Below are positions 52,477-61,258 of a DNA stretch of 64,000 nucleotides, one piece after another. The notes under the pieces are model-generated. The model was not told the origin of the DNA. It was given only the letters and a program-made list of their open reading frames with translations, and did no database searches. Source of the DNA: Nocardioidaceae bacterium (lineage in GTDB: Bacteria; Actinomycetota; Actinomycetes; Propionibacteriales; Nocardioidaceae). The translations under genes were made by a program, and so were the position numbers. The stretch is from positions 992,001 to 1,056,000 of the forward strand of contig JAGIBL010000002.1 in NCBI GenBank assembly GCA_017744365.1, read 5' to 3'. The first letter of the stretch is position 1. Each line of letters begins with the position of its first letter.

Positions 52477-52500
52477 TTGTCGACTTATCGACTTGTCGCC
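52477..52500. repeat. Three 8-bp tandem repeats
   Basis: TTGTCGAC TTATCGAC TTGTCGCC in a row, in the 51-bp gap between the convergent plsC-like and parB genes. Function unknown. Confidence 0.7.
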
Positions 52501-52521
52501 CTGTTTCTTGATTGACGAACT

Positions 52522-53505
52522 CTAGATCGGCCGGTCGTCCCGGTTGCGCGGGTCGATGATGCTCACGATGCGCTCCAAGTCGCCCAACGAGGCGAACTCG
52601 ATGGCGATCCTGCCCTTCGCCTTGCCCATGGTCACCTTCACCCGGGTGTCGAGGCGGTCCGAGAGGCGCTCGTTCAGCTCGGCCAGACCCGGCGCGGTGG
52701 GCCGGTTCGCCTTGAACCGGACCGTTTCGCCGTCGCTCTCGTCCGCGACGCCGACCGCGACGATCTCCTCCAGGCCGCGCACCGAGATGCCCTCGGCGAC
52801 CACCCGGCCGGCGAGCCGGTCCTGCGCCGCGGCGTCGTTCACGCCGAGGAGCGCCCGGGCGTGGCCAGCGGAGAGCACCCCGGCGGCGACGCGGCGCTGG
52901 ACGGCGGGCGAGAGCTTGAGTAGCCGCAGCGTGTTGCTGATCTGCGGCCGGCTGCGGCCGATCCGCGAGGAGAGCTCCTCGTGGGTGCAGCTGAAGTCGT
53001 CGAGCAGCTGCTGGTAGGCGTGCGCCTCCTCCAGCGGGTTCAGCTGGGACCGGTGCAGGTTCTCCAGGAGCGCGTCCCGGAGCATGTCGTCGTCGCTGGT
53101 CTGCCGGATGATCGCCGGGATGGTCTCGAGCCCGGCTTCGGTGGACGCGCGCCAGCGGCGCTCGCCCATGATCAGCTCGTACTTGCCGTCCTGGCCCTCG
53201 CCGGAGAGCTGGCGGACGACGATCGGCTGGAGCAGGCCGATCTCCTTGACCGAGTGCACCAGCTCGGCCATGGCCTCTTCCTCGAACACCTCGCGTGGCT
53301 GGCGCGCGTTCGGGGTGATCGAGTCGATCGGCAGCTCGGCGAAATAGGCCCCGGCGACCGTGACCGGCAGGTCCGCGGGCATGTCCGGGGCGACCGGGAT
53401 GCCGTCGCCGGCGTGGTGGCCGTCGACCGCCCCGGCAGCGGGCTCCGGTGCCGTCGGGATCAGCGACCCCAGCCCGCGTCCGAGTCCCCGTCGCTTCTCG
53501 CTCAT
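52522..53505 (-). CDS. parB: Chromosome partitioning protein ParB
   Basis: 327 residues. The N-terminal domain has the CTPase/clamp motif MGERRWRAS with LETIPAII; a KorB-type helix-turn-helix (LSSRIGRSRPQISNTLRLL) and a C-terminal dimer domain follow. It binds parS and loads condensin at the origin. A Lys/Arg-rich start (MSEKRRGLGRGLGSLIPT) binds ParA. The ATG overlaps the parA stop (ATGA). Two perfect parS sites are within 1-1.8 kb. Confidence 0.97.
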   Translation of the reverse strand: MSEKRRGLGRGLGSLIPTAPEPAAGAVDGHHAGDGIPVAPDMPADLPVTVAGAYFAELPIDSITPNARQPREVFEEEAMAELVHSVKEIGLLQPIVVRQLSGEGQDGKYELIMGERRWRASTEAGLETIPAIIRQTSDDDMLRDALLENLHRSQLNPLEEAHAYQQLLDDFSCTHEELSSRIGRSRPQISNTLRLLKLSPAVQRRVAAGVLSAGHARALLGVNDAAAQDRLAGRVVAEGISVRGLEEIVAVGVADESDGETVRFKANRPTAPGLAELNERLSDRLDTRVKVTMGKAKGRIAIEFASLGDLERIVSIIDPRNRDDRPI

Positions 53506-54476
53506 ACTTGTGCTCCCCTGATCGCCATCTCGCGCGCCGCTTCCAGGTAGCTGAGCGCACCTGGCGAACCGGGATCGTACGTGATGACGCTCTGCCCGTA
53601 GCTGGGGGCCTCGGAGACCCGCACCGAGCGCGGGATCGCGGTCCGAAGCACCTGCTCGCGGAAGTGCTCGCGCACCTCGTCGGCGACTCCGGCAGCGAGG
53701 TTCGTCCGGCCGTCGTACATCGTGATGAGGATGGTCGAGACGATCAGGTCCTGGTTCAGGTGCGCCTTGACCATCTCGACGGTCTCGAGCAGCTGACCGA
53801 GGCCCTCGAGGGCGTAGTACTCGGCCTGGATCGGGATCAGCATCTCCCGGCCGGCCACGAGGGCGTTCAGGGTGAGCAGGCCGAGCGAGGGCGGGCAGTC
53901 GATGAGGACGTAGTCGAGCCGGTCCTCCCCCGTCTCCGAGACCGGCGGGTGCGCGGCGATCGCCTTGCGCAGCCGGCTCTCCCGGGCGACGACGCTGACC
54001 AGCTCGATCTCGGCGCCGGCCAGGTCGATGGTCGCGGGCACGACGGAGAGGTTCGGGATGTCCGGGTGCTGGTGGACCGCTTCGGCGATCGGAAGGCCGT
54101 CCACCAGCACCTCGTACGACGACGGGATCCCACGACGGTGCTCGACGGCCAGCGCGGTCGACGCGTTGCCCTGCGGATCCAGGTCGATCACCAGGACTCG
54201 CTGGCCGTGCTTGGCCAAGGCGACCGCGAGATTCACCGTCGAGGTGGTCTTGCCGACGCCGCCCTTCTGGTTGGCCACCACCATCACGCGGGTCTTCTCC
54301 GGCCGTGGCAGCGGGTCCTTGAAGGCAATGCCTTCCCGCGCGCGCAGCTCGGCCTCGATGGCGCGAGCCATCGGTGTGGTGTGGTCGTCGAAGGCCGTGG
54401 GGGTCGTCTCGACCTCCCCCGCCGTACGGACGATGGGCGCACCGAAACCGTTGGTCCGGTCTCCTTGCTCGGTCAC
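53502..54476 (-). CDS. parA: Chromosome partitioning ATPase ParA
   Basis: 324 residues with the deviant Walker A motif VANQKGGVGKTTSTVN, the Walker A' Asp in VIDLDPQGN and the DYVLIDCPPSLG segment. It works with ParB to move the origin. It has an N-terminal extension of about 70 residues before the core, as in streptomycetes and mycobacteria. GTG start. A perfect parS site is 19 bp upstream of the start codon. Confidence 0.96.
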   Translation of the reverse strand: MTEQGDRTNGFGAPIVRTAGEVETTPTAFDDHTTPMARAIEAELRAREGIAFKDPLPRPEKTRVMVVANQKGGVGKTTSTVNLAVALAKHGQRVLVIDLDPQGNASTALAVEHRRGIPSSYEVLVDGLPIAEAVHQHPDIPNLSVVPATIDLAGAEIELVSVVARESRLRKAIAAHPPVSETGEDRLDYVLIDCPPSLGLLTLNALVAGREMLIPIQAEYYALEGLGQLLETVEMVKAHLNQDLIVSTILITMYDGRTNLAAGVADEVREHFREQVLRTAIPRSVRVSEAPSYGQSVITYDPGSPGALSYLEAAREMAIRGAQV

Positions 54477-54494
54477 TCTGTGCTCCTGGGGCGA

Positions 54495-54510
54495 TGTTTC
54501 ACGTGAAACA
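54495..54510. promoter_or_regulatory. parS site (upstream of parA)
   Basis: TGTTTCACGTGAAACA, the perfect 16-bp parS consensus, in the parA-rsmG gap. Flanking it upstream of parA are two copies of GTGGAAAACTC (54527-54537 and 54582-54592). Confidence 0.97.
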
Positions 54511-54638
54511 GCAGCGCTGGGTCTCTGTGGAAAACTCAGGTGGATCTGTGGATTCTCACGCTCAGCCGGTGGTCTGTACCGGTGGAAAACTCTGGGTCGA
54601 CGCGACGTGTGAAGCGGCCGGGCGTCATCGGCACCACC

Positions 54639-55286
54639 TCATCGCTTGTCGATCCTGACGAGACGAACCGGGGGATCGACGATCTCTGTCCCCACGTCGA
54701 GGATGTCGCGAAAGACTCCGCGCTGCCGTGTGATCACAGCCCGAGCCGCGTCCACCTCCGCCTCTGCGGAGGAGCCTTTCATGGCGAGGAACTCACCGCC
54801 AGTCCTGACCAGAGGAAGCGCCCACCGGCTCAGCTTGTCCAGGGGCGCGACCGCTCTCGCGGTGACTACGTCGAACGTTACCGTCCCGTGCCGCTCCTCA
54901 GCCCTCGCCCGGACCACTGTCACGTTGTCCAGGCCCAGCGAGGAGACAGTCTCGTCCAGGAAGGTGGTGCGACGGAGCAACGGCTCCACGAGCGTGACCT
55001 GGAGGTCGGGACGCCGGATCGCCATCACCAGGCCCGGCAGTCCGGCCCCCGACCCGATGTCGCAGACCGTGGCCCCCTGGGCAATCGGTTCGGTCACCAG
55101 TGCACAGTTGAGCAGGTGGCGGTCCCAGAGCCGGGGTACCTCGCGGGGACCGATCAGCCCTCGTACGATCCCGTCGGTCGCCAAGAGCTCGGCGAACCGC
55201 TCCGCCACCGGGAGCGCATCGGAAAACACCCCCCGCGCCGAAGGAGGAGCAGGGGGTGTTTCACGTGAAACATCCTCAGGGGTCAC
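54639..55286 (-). CDS. rsmG: 16S rRNA (guanine-527-N7)-methyltransferase RsmG
   Basis: 215 residues, a SAM-dependent methyltransferase modifying 16S rRNA G527. The SAM-binding DIGSGAGLPGLV segment and FDVVTARAVAPLDKL are typical. GTG 55286 was chosen as the start: it gives a 7-bp gap to jag, while a farther start would overlap it. The parS consensus at 55257-55272 encodes residues VSRET in this frame. Same location in mycobacteria (gidB). Confidence 0.94.
   Translation of the reverse strand: MTPEDVSRETPPAPPSARGVFSDALPVAERFAELLATDGIVRGLIGPREVPRLWDRHLLNCALVTEPIAQGATVCDIGSGAGLPGLVMAIRRPDLQVTLVEPLLRRTTFLDETVSSLGLDNVTVVRARAEERHGTVTFDVVTARAVAPLDKLSRWALPLVRTGGEFLAMKGSSAEAEVDAARAVITRQRGVFRDILDVGTEIVDPPVRLVRIDKR
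55257..55272. promoter_or_regulatory. parS site (within rsmG)
   Basis: TGTTTCACGTGAAACA, a perfect match lying inside the rsmG coding sequence where it is read as VSRET. It is 747 bp from the other site. Confidence 0.97.
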
Positions 55287-55293
55287 ACGGAAC

Positions 55294-55893
55294 TCACTCG
55301 GGAAGGACCACCACGTAGCGCCGCGGCTCGACACCCTCGGACTCCGACTTCAGGCCGGCGGCAGCGACCACGTCGTGCACGACCTTGCGCTCGAACGGCG
55401 ACATCGGGTCCAGCGAGACCGACTCCCCCGACGACTTCACCTGGTCGACGACCTTCGCGGCCTCGTCCTCCAGCGCCGTCCGGCGAGCAGCGCGGTGCCC
55501 CGACACGTCCAGCATCAGCCGCGACCGCTCACCGGTCTCACGGTAGACAGCCAGCCGGGTGAGCTCCTGGAGGGCCTCCAGCACCTCACCGTTCCGGCCG
55601 ACCAGCTGCGGAAGGTCGGCGCCCACGATGGAGACGGTCGCGCGGTCACCCTCGACGTCCATGTCCAGGTCGCCGTCGAGGTCCGCGATCTCGAGCAGCT
55701 CCTCGAGGTAGTCCGCGGCGATCTCGCCCTCCTCGACCAGCCGCTGCGAACGCGACGGCCGCGGCTCGCCCGACTCGGAGTCGGTGGACTCGGACTCGGT
55801 GGGCTCGGTGGACTCGGTGTCCACGGAGTCCACGGTCTCCTCGGCGCTCTCGGTGCTCTCGGTGCTCTCGGTGGTGTCCAGGTTCTCGGTCAC
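55294..55893 (-). CDS. jag: Jag/KhpB family RNA-binding protein (R3H domain)
   Basis: 199 residues. The N-terminal 45 residues are an acidic Thr-Glu-Ser repeat. A KH domain follows (DLPQLVGRNGEVLEALQELTR) and then an R3H domain (SPFERKVVHDVVAAAGLKSESEG). It is a small RNA-binding partner of KhpA linked with cell shape and division. The GTG start overlaps the yidC stop (GTGA). Confidence 0.92.
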   Translation of the reverse strand: MTENLDTTESTESTESAEETVDSVDTESTEPTESESTDSESGEPRPSRSQRLVEEGEIAADYLEELLEIADLDGDLDMDVEGDRATVSIVGADLPQLVGRNGEVLEALQELTRLAVYRETGERSRLMLDVSGHRAARRTALEDEAAKVVDQVKSSGESVSLDPMSPFERKVVHDVVAAAGLKSESEGVEPRRYVVVLPE

Positions 55894-56897
55894 TCGTCGT
55901 CTCCCTGCTTCTGCTTCGGGTTCTGCTGCTGGGGGCGCGGGCCGCCGCCCTTGCGCTGCTGCCGCGACTGCTTCTTGGGTTGCTGTCGCGGCGCCGGCCG
56001 GCGGTCATCCGCATCGTCCTCGACGGCCACGTCCCCGGCGGCTGCTGCCGCGGCCGGGTCGATGCCCTTCCGGCGGGCCTTCTCGGCGTCGCGCTTCTCC
56101 TTGGCACGGAAGGCCTCGGTGTTGGGCGCCGGGTTGTTCCGGATGACGTAGAACTGCTGGCCCATGGTCCACAGGTTCGAGGTGGTCCAGTACAGGAGCA
56201 CACCGATCGGGAAGGCGATGCCACCGACCGCGAAGACCACGGGCAGGACGTAGAGAAGCAGCTTCTGCTGCTGGGCGTACGGACCGCTGAGCGCGTCGGC
56301 CGGCATGTTCTTGCTCATCAGCTGACGCTGGGTGAGGAAGGTGGTCGCGGTCATCGCGATGACCAGGAACGCGGCCAGGATCTTCACGTTGGTCGGGGCG
56401 CCGGAGGTCGTGAACGAGTCCGCGATGTGCCCGCCGAAGATCTTGGCGCCACTCAGGCTGGCGACGTCCGCCGTGGTGAGCAGGCCCTTGGCCTTGTCGT
56501 GGGCCGCGGCGTTGAGCAGCCGGAACAGAGCCAGGAAGATCGGCATCTGGATGATGAGCGGCAAGCAGGAGGAGAACGGGTTGGTCCCGGTCTCGCGGTA
56601 GAGCGCCATCGTCTCCTGGGTCAGGCGCTCACGGTCGTGGCCGTACTTCTTCTGCAGCTCCTTCACCTTCGGCTGGAGGAGCTGCATGTTCCGGCTCGAC
56701 TTGATCTGCCGCACGAACAGCGGGATCAGCGCCGCCCGGATGACGACGGTCAGACCGATGATCGACAGCGCCCACGAGGCGCCGGAGTCGGTCCCGAAGA
56801 CGGCACCGAAGACCTTGTGCCAGCCGAGCAGCACCGCCGAGATGACGAAGTACAGCGGATCCATGATGAATCCGCCGATGTCGCTCAGGAAACCCAC
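55890..56897 (-). CDS. yidC: Membrane protein insertase YidC
   Basis: 335 residues with five transmembrane helices, including the conserved Arg in the second (VVIRAALIPLFVRQIK), the hairpin LQPKVKELQKKYG, and the late helix AFPIGVLLYWTTSNLW. It inserts membrane proteins with or after SecYEG. The C-terminal 60 residues are Lys/Arg/Gln-rich and may contact the ribosome. It lies between yidD and jag, as in most actinobacteria. Confidence 0.96.
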   Translation of the reverse strand: MGFLSDIGGFIMDPLYFVISAVLLGWHKVFGAVFGTDSGASWALSIIGLTVVIRAALIPLFVRQIKSSRNMQLLQPKVKELQKKYGHDRERLTQETMALYRETGTNPFSSCLPLIIQMPIFLALFRLLNAAAHDKAKGLLTTADVASLSGAKIFGGHIADSFTTSGAPTNVKILAAFLVIAMTATTFLTQRQLMSKNMPADALSGPYAQQQKLLLYVLPVVFAVGGIAFPIGVLLYWTTSNLWTMGQQFYVIRNNPAPNTEAFRAKEKRDAEKARRKGIDPAAAAAAGDVAVEDDADDRRPAPRQQPKKQSRQQRKGGGPRPQQQNPKQKQGDDE

Positions 56898-57161
56898 TCA
56901 GACTCCTCGAGTCGTTCTCACATGGCCCAGCCGAGGCCGGGAGGTCTTCTTCGCGGGCACCGGGTCGTATCCCCCGCGTGCCCACGGGTTGCAGCGGGCG
57001 ATCCTGCGGACCGCGAGCCAGCTGCCCTTGATGCTGCCGTGCTCGGTCACGGCCTCGAGCGCGTAGGCCGAGCAGCTCGGGTGGTAGCGGCAGACCTGCC
57101 CGTACAACGGGGAGATCGCGAACCGGTACGCCTTGAGCAGGGCGATGAGGAAGTACTTCAT
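56898..57161 (-). CDS. yidD: Membrane protein insertion efficiency factor YidD
   Basis: 87 residues with the family's [20 protein letters not shown] and [13 protein letters not shown] motifs (three conserved Cys). The first residues form an amphipathic helix. It helps YidC. ATG 57161 overlaps the rnpA stop (ATGA); the gene ends one base before the yidC GTG. Confidence 0.93.
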   Translation of the reverse strand: MKYFLIALLKAYRFAISPLYGQVCRYHPSCSAYALEAVTEHGSIKGSWLAVRRIARCNPWARGGYDPVPAKKTSRPRLGHVRTTRGV

Positions 57162-57511
57162 AGACGACCCAGACAACGATCGAGAGCCCCGGCAAGATCC
57201 CGGTAGCTGGCGCCGGCCGACTCGGGCTGGGCCCTGACCACCACCAGCGACCCGGCGGGGACGACGTCCAGGCGCTCGCGCATCAGGTGGCGCAGCCGGC
57301 GCTTGACCCGGTTGCGGACCACCGCCGTACCGACGGCCTTCGACACCACGAACCCCACCTTCGTAGGGCTATTTATCTCTTTGTCGACATTCGGAGCCGA
57401 CAGGTGCACGGTGACCAGCGGGCCACCTGCGCGTCGCCCACGACGGACCGCGAGGCGGAAGTCGTCGGCCGTCGTCAGCCGGTGCCCAGCAGACAGCACG
57501 GAGGACACCAC
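57158..57511 (-). CDS. rnpA: Ribonuclease P protein component
   Basis: 117 residues; the RNR motif [18 protein letters not shown] (about 62-79) and the N-terminal [14 protein letters not shown] are RnpA hallmarks. It binds the RNase P RNA to process tRNA 5' ends. GTG 57511 is listed; GTG 57499, which starts VLSAGHRL, is an equally likely start giving 113 residues. Lies 15 bp downstream of rpmH. Confidence 0.93.
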   Translation of the reverse strand: MVSSVLSAGHRLTTADDFRLAVRRGRRAGGPLVTVHLSAPNVDKEINSPTKVGFVVSKAVGTAVVRNRVKRRLRHLMRERLDVVPAGSLVVVRAQPESAGASYRDLAGALDRCLGRL

Positions 57512-57526
57512 CGGCGGGGCGGAGCC

Positions 57527-57664
57527 TCAGACAGAGAGGCTCTTGCGGCCCTTGCGGCGACGAGCGGACAGGATCGCGCGGCCGGCGCGGGTGCGCATCC
57601 GCAGGCGGAAACCGTGCACCTTGTGACGACGACGGTTGTTCGGCTGGTACGTACGCTTGCTCAC
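57527..57664 (-). CDS. rpmH: 50S ribosomal protein L34
   Basis: 45 residues, too short for the usual gene-length cutoffs: [18 protein letters not shown] begins it and GRKSLSV ends it, complete for L34. GTG start at 57664. First gene of the rpmH-rnpA-yidD-yidC-jag-rsmG row. A good promoter (TTGACC-N18-TACCGT) lies 173 bp upstream. Confidence 0.97.
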   Translation of the reverse strand: MSKRTYQPNNRRRHKVHGFRLRMRTRAGRAILSARRRKGRKSLSV

Positions 57665-57836
57665 GAGTTACTCCACAGCTGCTCTGGTTGGGACGTGTCG
57701 ACGAACCGGCTCGCACGACGCGAAGCGCCGCCAGTCGAGATTCACGCCAACTGGCACCGCTCGCCCGCGCGAAGAGCCTCCGTCGGAGGCCCGGTCGTGG
57801 ACATGCGGCACCGGTCGAACCGGAATCGACCTGCCA

Positions 57837-57866
57837 ACGGTACGCGTGCGCGGTCGAGAGGGTCAA
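57837..57866 (-). promoter_or_regulatory. rpmH promoter
   Basis: On the minus strand TTGACC (57861-57866), an 18-bp spacer and TACCGT (57837-57842). It gives a leader of about 165 nt before rpmH. Confidence 0.65.
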
Positions 57867-57976
57867 TTCGGCCGCCTGTCACGGCGACCACAGCCCAAAA
57901 GACCAGATGCTGACAGCATGCCCACCGATCCTGTGGGCGACACGCCGACGAAACGCCCGAACCTGTGGAGAACCGG

Positions 57977-58006
57977 TTGATCCACAGGGGTGTGAGTTGT
58001 TAGCGT
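57977..58006 (+). promoter_or_regulatory. Candidate dnaA promoter
   Basis: TTGATC (57977-57982), 18-bp spacer, TAGCGT (58001-58006). The -35 overlaps a DnaA box, so autorepression is possible. Confidence 0.4.
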
Positions 58007-58185
58007 CCGGGCCACCGATCCACCCCGTGACAGGGGGGTTCCACGCGTGTTCCGGCCTTCCGGGCCCTGCTTGCACAACCTGTGGACAAAGGTGTGGATC
58101 GGAACAAGTGGATCAACCCAGACGGGTCTCGGGAGCACACCAGCGCCACCGAACGACGTCGGAGCCGAGGGGAGCGCGAGCACGC

Positions 58186-59661
58186 GTGGAGTCATCAGCA
58201 GCCAGCGGACGCGAGCTCGACGTACTGTGGCCGGTCATCCTCGACAGCCTCGCCCCCAACCAGCGGGTCTGGCTCGCCTCCAGCAGGCCGGTGATGCTGG
58301 CCGAGTCCACCGCCGTGATCGCGGTTCCCAACGAGTTCACCCGCACCCAGCTCGAGGGCCGGCTGCGCACCCGGCTCGAGGACGCGCTCAGCGACAGCCT
58401 CAACAAGCCGATCCGGATCGCGGTCACCGTCGACGACACCCTCGCGCCCGACCAGGCACCGCCCGTCGTCCCCGCCGAGCAGGCCGATGCGCACGCCGTA
58501 CCGGCGCCCGAGGCTGAGACCGAGGACCGGTTCGCACCGCCGCCGGAGCCCGCCTTCACAGCAGACAAGCCGACTTCTCCACAAAACGACTTGTCGACAA
58601 ATCTGCTGGGCTCCGGAGTCCCGGACAGCCCGCTGAACCCGCGGTACACCTTCGAGACCTTCGTCATCGGCTCCTCCAACCGGTTCGCGCACGCCGCCGC
58701 GGTCGCCGTCGCCGAGGCGCCCGGCAAGGCGTACAACCCGTTGCTCGTCTACGGCGACTCCGGTCTGGGCAAGACCCACCTGCTGCACGCGATCGGCCAC
58801 TACGTGCGCAGCCTCTACACCGGAGCCAAGATCCGGTACGTCTCCTCCGAGGCGTTCACCAACGACGTCATCAACGCGATCAAGGACGCCAACACGGCCG
58901 CCCTGCAGCGCCGGTACCGCGACGTCGACGTCCTGCTCATCGACGACATCCAGTTCCTGGAAGGCAAGCAGCAGACGCAGGAGGAGTTCTTCCACACCTT
59001 CAACACGCTGCACAACGCCAACAAGCAGATCGTCATCAGCTCCGACCGGCCGCCCAAGCGCCTGACCCAGCTGGAGGACCGGTTGCGCAACCGGTTCGAG
59101 TGGGGCCTGCTCACCGACGTGCAGCCGCCCGATCTCGAGACCCGGATCGCGATCCTGCGCAAGAAGGCCGCCGCCGATCGCCTGCACGCGCCGGCCGACG
59201 TCCTCGAGTTCATCGCCAGCCGGATCCAGACCAACATCCGCGAGCTCGAGGGTGCGCTGATCCGGGTGACCGCCTTCGCGAGCATCAACCACCAGGAGGT
59301 CGACATGACCCTGGCGGAGATCGTGCTCAAGGACCTCATCCCCGAGGGCGGCGAGCCGCAGGTCACGGCCGGGCTCATCATCGCCCAGACCGCGGCGTAC
59401 CACTCCTTCAGCATCGAGGACCTGTGCGGCCCGAGCCGGACCCGCGCCTTGGTCACCGCGCGCCAGATCGCGATGTACCTGTGCCGCGAGCTCACCGACC
59501 TGTCGCTGCCGAAGATCGGCCAGCAGTTCGGCGGCCGCGACCACACCACCGTGATGAACGCCGAACGCCGCATCCGCAAGGACCTCGCCGAGCGCCAGAC
59601 GGTCTACAAGACGGTCAACGAGCTCACCATGAGGATCAAGCAGCAGGCCAAGCAGGGCTGA
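58186..59661 (+). CDS. dnaA: Chromosomal replication initiator protein DnaA
   Basis: 491 residues. Domain I (1-85) precedes a short linker rich in Pro and Glu. The AAA+ domain has Walker [16 protein letters not shown], Walker [10 protein letters not shown] and the sensor region. The C-terminal DNA-binding domain has the DnaA signature [14 protein letters not shown]. It opens the origin at DnaA boxes. GTG 58186 is used; GGGGAG lies upstream. The short linker (about 60 residues) is compact compared with streptomycete DnaA. Confidence 0.97.
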   Translation: MESSAASGRELDVLWPVILDSLAPNQRVWLASSRPVMLAESTAVIAVPNEFTRTQLEGRLRTRLEDALSDSLNKPIRIAVTVDDTLAPDQAPPVVPAEQADAHAVPAPEAETEDRFAPPPEPAFTADKPTSPQNDLSTNLLGSGVPDSPLNPRYTFETFVIGSSNRFAHAAAVAVAEAPGKAYNPLLVYGDSGLGKTHLLHAIGHYVRSLYTGAKIRYVSSEAFTNDVINAIKDANTAALQRRYRDVDVLLIDDIQFLEGKQQTQEEFFHTFNTLHNANKQIVISSDRPPKRLTQLEDRLRNRFEWGLLTDVQPPDLETRIAILRKKAAADRLHAPADVLEFIASRIQTNIRELEGALIRVTAFASINHQEVDMTLAEIVLKDLIPEGGEPQVTAGLIIAQTAAYHSFSIEDLCGPSRTRALVTARQIAMYLCRELTDLSLPKIGQQFGGRDHTTVMNAERRIRKDLAERQTVYKTVNELTMRIKQQAKQG

Positions 59662-60042
59662 GTCGCAAGAATTCCTGTGGTTCCCGGGACCGAATTCGGT
59701 GGATCGCCCGTGGACGGCCTGTGGACAACTGGGGACGAACCTCCACACCACGTCGTACGAACCACAGGCACCGCTTGCTCGCCCACCGCTCGTCCACAGC
59801 CACTGGGGACACGGAAACCGGCCGCCACCTGGGGATTCTGGAGTTGTCCACAGAATCCACGGGCCCTACTACGACAACGAGACATCAATTGGTTCCTTCG
59901 ACGTCCCACAACCGGGGCGCCACGAACCTGGGGACGAACGACAATGTTCTTCGGCTCCCCCGCAGACACGCAGGCGTGACAGGATGCCCATCCCGAGCAC
60001 TACCGGCCTCACCGTGAGGCAGAACAGCAGGAGGCACCACCC
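59662..60042. other. oriC: oriC region between dnaA and dnaN
   Basis: 381 bp without coding potential. Perfect DnaA boxes TGTGGACAA (59720-59728) and TTGTCCACA (59844-59852) are present, a one-mismatch TCGTCCACA at 59790-59798, and several weaker TGGGGA/CCACA matches. In streptomycetes and mycobacteria the origin is in this gap. The flanking genes diverge in strand bias from here, which agrees. Confidence 0.85.
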
Positions 60043-61206
60043 GTGAAGTTCCGCGTCGAGCGCGATGTCCTCGCCGATGCCGTCGCTTGGACGGCCCGCG
60101 CCCTCCCCCTGCGTCCCAGCGCACCGGTCCTGGCCGGCCTGCTGATCGAAGCCGGTTCCTTCGACGGCTCCGACGGCCTGCAGCTGTCCACCTTCGACTA
60201 CGAGACCTCGGCCCGGGCCACGCTCAACGCCGACGTCTCGGCCGAGGGCAAGGCGCTCGTCTCGGGTCGCCTGCTCGCCGACATCTGCCGCAGCCTGCCG
60301 AACAAGCCGGTCGACGTCGCGGTGGACGGGCCGAAGGTGACGCTCACCTGCGGCGCCGCGCGGTTCAGCCTCCAGACCATGCCGGTCGAGGACTACCCGT
60401 CGCTGCCGTCGATGCCCGAGGCCCGCGGCCAGGTGAAGAGCGAGGCCTTCGCGCACGCGGTCACCCAGGCGGTCACCGCCGCCGGCCGCGACGACATGCT
60501 CCCGGTGCTGACCGGTGTCCGGCTGGAGATGGACGGATCGACGATCTCGCTGCTGGCCACCGACCGGTTCCGCCTCTCCCAGCGCGAGCTCGACTGGGAC
60601 CCCGGGACCCCGGACATCTCCGCCGCCGCGCTCGTACCCGCCAAGGTGCTCGCGGACACCGCGAAGTCGCTGACCGGCGGGTCGGAGATCTCGATCGCGC
60701 TCTCCTCGACCGGAGCCGGCGAAGGCATCATCGGCTTCGAGGGCTCGGCCGCGGGCGGCGTACGGCGCACCACGACCCGGCTCCTCGACGGTGAGTTCCC
60801 CAAGGTGCGCTCGCTGTTCCCCAGCGAGCACCTGACCACCGCCCGGGTCGACCGCGCCGTCCTCATCGACGCCGTCAAGCGCGTCGCGCTCGTCGCCGAG
60901 CGCAACACCGCGGTCCAGCTCGCCTTCGGCAACGGGGTGCTCACCCTGGACGCCGGCTCCGGCGAGGAGGCGATGGCGAGCGAGTCCATCGAGGCGGCCA
61001 TCAACGGCGACGACCTGACCACCGGCTTCAACCCGCAGTTCCTGCTCGACGGCCTCGGCGCGATCGAGTCGCCCTTCGTGGAGCTCGCTTTCACTACGTC
61101 GTCCAAGCCCGTCGTAATCTCGGGAGTGGACTCGCTCGACGCATCGGGTACCGAGGTCGACGCGAGCTTCAAGTACCTGCTGATGCCTCGACGCCTGCTC
61201 TCCTGA
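60043..61206 (+). CDS. dnaN: DNA polymerase III beta subunit (sliding clamp)
   Basis: 387 residues: three similar clamp domains. It starts MKFRVERDVLADAV and has LLATDRFRLSQREL in the middle and the C-terminal YLLMPRRL. It encircles DNA and tethers the polymerase. GTG 60043 with CAGGAGG upstream. It follows oriC as in most actinobacteria. Confidence 0.97.
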   Translation: MKFRVERDVLADAVAWTARALPLRPSAPVLAGLLIEAGSFDGSDGLQLSTFDYETSARATLNADVSAEGKALVSGRLLADICRSLPNKPVDVAVDGPKVTLTCGAARFSLQTMPVEDYPSLPSMPEARGQVKSEAFAHAVTQAVTAAGRDDMLPVLTGVRLEMDGSTISLLATDRFRLSQRELDWDPGTPDISAAALVPAKVLADTAKSLTGGSEISIALSSTGAGEGIIGFEGSAAGGVRRTTTRLLDGEFPKVRSLFPSEHLTTARVDRAVLIDAVKRVALVAERNTAVQLAFGNGVLTLDAGSGEEAMASESIEAAINGDDLTTGFNPQFLLDGLGAIESPFVELAFTTSSKPVVISGVDSLDASGTEVDASFKYLLMPRRLLS

Positions 61207-61258
61207 GCGGGCCGCCCAGGAGCCAGCTCCGCCGACCGCGGGGCGGGAAGGACCACGC

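Larger units (their letters stand above)
57665..58185. promoter_or_regulatory. rpmH-dnaA intergenic region (left part of the origin)
   Basis: 521 bp without a gene. It contains the rpmH promoter at 57837-57866 and four DnaA boxes: TGTGGAGAA (57964-57972), TGATCCACA (57978-57986), TGTGGACAA (58081-58089, perfect) and TGTGGATCG (58093-58101). These precede dnaA and may serve initiation and autoregulation of dnaA. Confidence 0.8.

Noticed and set aside
55287-55334. Upstream start for rsmG at 55334
   Set aside because: It would overlap jag by 41 bp, and GTG 55286 gives a normal N-terminus.
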